Positions 62,641 to 64,000 of a stretch of DNA of 64,000 nucleotides are shown here, in pieces. This stretch comes from Azolla caroliniana (taxonomy: Eukaryota > Polypodiophyta). Under the pieces are notes generated by a model. The model was not told the DNA's origin. It did no database searches and saw only the letters and a program-made list of their open reading frames with translations. Each line of letters opens with the position of its first letter. Position 1 is the stretch's first letter. Both the position numbers and the translations under genes were made by a program. The DNA lies in contig JBHGNT010000008.1 in assembly GCA_043228905.1 (NCBI GenBank), positions 310,001 through 374,000 of the forward strand, in the 5' to 3' direction.

Positions 62641-64000
62641 TGAACATTTTAATTTACTCTCGGGCTCCTCTCTACTCCGTCCTCTAATTTGGGAATGTCT
62701 TCATGTCTCTTGACCTGAGTTTCAAAATCTTGATTATTTAATTCGATATCATAGGTACCTTTGTTAGCTTCGATTCGCATGTTTGAACACTAAAATCCGA
62801 TATCACATGGGCCAGGTATGAACATTTTCATTTACTCTCGGCCTCTTCTCTACTCCCTCCTCTTATTTGGTAATTTCTTCATGTCTCTCGACCTGAGTTT
62901 CAAAACCTTGATTTTTTAATTCCATATCATAGCTAGCCTTGTTAGCTTCGATTCGTATGTTTGAACACTAAAATCCGATATCACATGGGCCAGGTATGAA
63001 CATTTTAATTTACTCTCGGCCTCTTCTCTACTCCCTCCTCTAATTTGGTAATTTCTTCATGTCTCTCGACCTGAGTTTCGAAACCTTGATTTTTTCATTC
63101 CATATCATAGCTAGCCTTGTTAGCTTCAATTCGCATGTTTGAACACTAAAATCCGATATCACATGGGCCAGGTATGAACATTTTAATTTACTCTCGGCCT
63201 CTTCTCTACTCCCTCCTCTAATTTGGTAATTTCTTCATGTCTCTCGACCTGAGTTTCAAAACCTTGATTTTTTAATTCCATATCATAGTTAGCCTTGTTA
63301 GCTTCGATTCGTATGTTTGAACACTAAAATCCAATATCACATGGGCCAGGTATGAACATTTTAAATTACTCTCGGGATCTTCTCAACTCCATCCTCAAAT
63401 TTGGTAATTTCTTCATGTGTCTCGACGTGAGTTTCAAAAGCTTGATTTTTTAATTCCATATCATAGGTAGCTTCGTTAGCTTCGATTCTCATATTTGAAC
63501 ACTAAAATCCGATATCACATGGGCCAGGTATGAACATTTTAATTTACTCTCGGCCTCTTCTCTACTCCCTCCTCTAATTTAGTAATTTCTTCATGTCTCT
63601 CGATCTGAGTTTCAAAACCTTGATTTTTTAATTCCATATCATAGCTAGCCTTGTTAGCTTCGATTCGTATGTTTGAACACTAAAATCCGATATCACATGG
63701 GCCAAGTATGAACATTTTAATTTACTCTCGGCCTCTTCTCTATTCCCTCCTCTAATTTGGTAATTTCTTCATGTCTCTCGACCTGAGTTTCAAAACCTTG
63801 ATTTTTTAATTCCATATCATAGCTAGCCTTGTTAGCTTCGATTCGTATGTTTGAACACTAAAATCCGATATCACATGGGCCAGGTATGAACATTTTAATT
63901 TACTCTCGGCCTCTTCTCTACTCCCTCCTCTAATTTGGTAATTTCTTCATGTCTCTCGACCTGAGTTTCAAAACCTTGATTTTTTCATTCAATATCATAG
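62641..64000 (+). repeat. Return to homogenised monomers, related to 56.4-57.2 kb
   Basis: From about 62650 the monomers again carry CTACTCCGTCC, TTGATTATTTAATTCG, GATATCACATGGGCC and CTCGGCCTCTTC. The order resembles 56.4-57.2 kb: CTCCGTCC at 62675 against 56481 (offset 6194) and CGGGATCTTC at 63373 against 57001 (offset 6372). The offset change is 178, one added monomer. The array continues past the window end. Confidence 0.75.

Larger units (their letters stand above)
1..64000 (+). repeat. 178-bp satellite DNA array filling the whole window
   Basis: Every part of the window reads as the same monomer family in one orientation; I saw no reverse-complement monomer and no inserted foreign sequence. 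Landmarks recur each 178 bp: an oligo-T tract followed by AATTCC, a GTTAGCTT block, GAACACTAAAATCC, GATATCAC, CATTTTAATTTAC, a C/T-rich stretch near CTCCCTCCTC, and CATGTCTCTCGAC. The length was counted directly: GAACACTAAA begins at 5221 and again at 5399. 64000/178 gives about 360 monomers. The array is organised in nested HORs, described below. Satellites of this size are known at plant centromeres, where one unit roughly matches one nucleosome plus linker; that this array is centromeric is inference. Subtelomeric, knob-like heterochromatin or a non-plant source remain possible. I do not recognise the family by name. Confidence 0.97.

Noticed and set aside
1-64000. CRISPR array
   Set aside because: The periodicity is 178 bp with the whole unit conserved. 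There are no short repeats separated by unique spacers, no leader and no cas genes.
1-64000. CENP-B box
   Set aside because: I looked for the TTCG....A..CGGG pattern and its complement in the common monomer types and found no match. A motif scan of all monomers would settle it.
1-64000. Retrotransposon or other inserted mobile element
   Set aside because: No stretch longer than a few tens of bases departs from the monomer. No LTR ends, target-site duplications, poly-A tails or coding domains seen.
1-64000. Telomeric repeats or inverted array segments
   Set aside because: No TTAGGG or TTTAGGG runs and no reverse-complement monomers were seen, so neither a telomere junction nor an orientation switch is supported.
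1-64000. Bacterial or phage accessory region with a novel system
   Set aside because: There are no coding genes, ribosome binding sites or operon structure. The sequence is eukaryotic-style satellite throughout.
1-64000. Naming the species or satellite family
   Set aside because: The monomer does not match a satellite I can recall with confidence (it is not the Arabidopsis 178-180 bp repeat as I know it). A database search with the consensus would be decisive.

Overview
This 64 kb window is entirely tandem satellite DNA. It holds no gene, RNA gene, transposon or single-copy sequence that I can support. The unit is a head-to-tail monomer of 178 bp (for example 5221-5398), all in one orientation. 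About 360 monomer equivalents fill the window. The monomer I counted is about 38% GC, with two T/A-rich tracts about half a monomer apart and a pyrimidine-rich stretch on the + strand. A 178-bp monomer, long homogeneous arrays and nested higher-order repeats (HORs) are typical of eukaryotic centromeric or other heterochromatic satellites. Plants are the likeliest source because unit lengths of 150-180 bp are common there, but I do not recognise the family and cannot name the species. A centromeric role is inference.

Layout. (1) 1-12.95 kb: older, mixed monomers with several local block duplications (a 711-bp four-monomer unit; blocks repeated at offsets near 1.07, 1.78, 1.96 and 10.33 kb). 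(2) 12.95-20.8 kb: an eight-monomer HOR of 1424 bp (called HOR-D here). This region also carries three blocks (P, Q, R) in the same order as at 2.5-6.6 kb, so it is an expanded relative of that part. (3) 20.83-28.52 kb: HOR-A, 2586 bp = 14 monomers plus one truncated 94-bp monomer, preceded by an 806-bp short form. (4) 27.05-35.0 kb: HOR-B, 1601-1602 bp (9 monomers), a shortened derivative of HOR-A that overlaps its last copy. (5) 35.0-50.40 kb: HOR-C, six units of 2492 bp (14 monomers), one of them enlarged to 3026 bp (17 monomers). Variant sites suggest a further three-unit super-period. (6) 50.40-51.22 kb: a mosaic junction. (7) 51.22-55.36 kb: a near-identical displaced copy of 26.40-32.14 kb, lacking exactly one 1602-bp unit. 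(8) 55.36-55.87 kb: a 0.5 kb patch copied from, or shared with, 59.66-60.17 kb. (9) 55.87-59.08 kb: mixed monomers with a 571-bp duplication containing a 19-bp minirepeat. (10) 59.08-62.64 kb: an island of divergent monomers with several deletion-bearing units. (11) 62.64-64.0 kb: return to the homogenised type, resembling 56.4-57.2 kb.

No genes work together here. What can be read is the history of the array: whole-monomer gains and losses, segmental transposition within the array, and deletions at short homologies. HOR length differences are mostly exact multiples of 178 bp (plus the 94-bp unit), which points to unequal exchange in register. The short reading frames present (60-97 codons) are chance products of the repeat. 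All copy comparisons were made by eye, so breakpoints are good to a few tens of bases unless stated otherwise.
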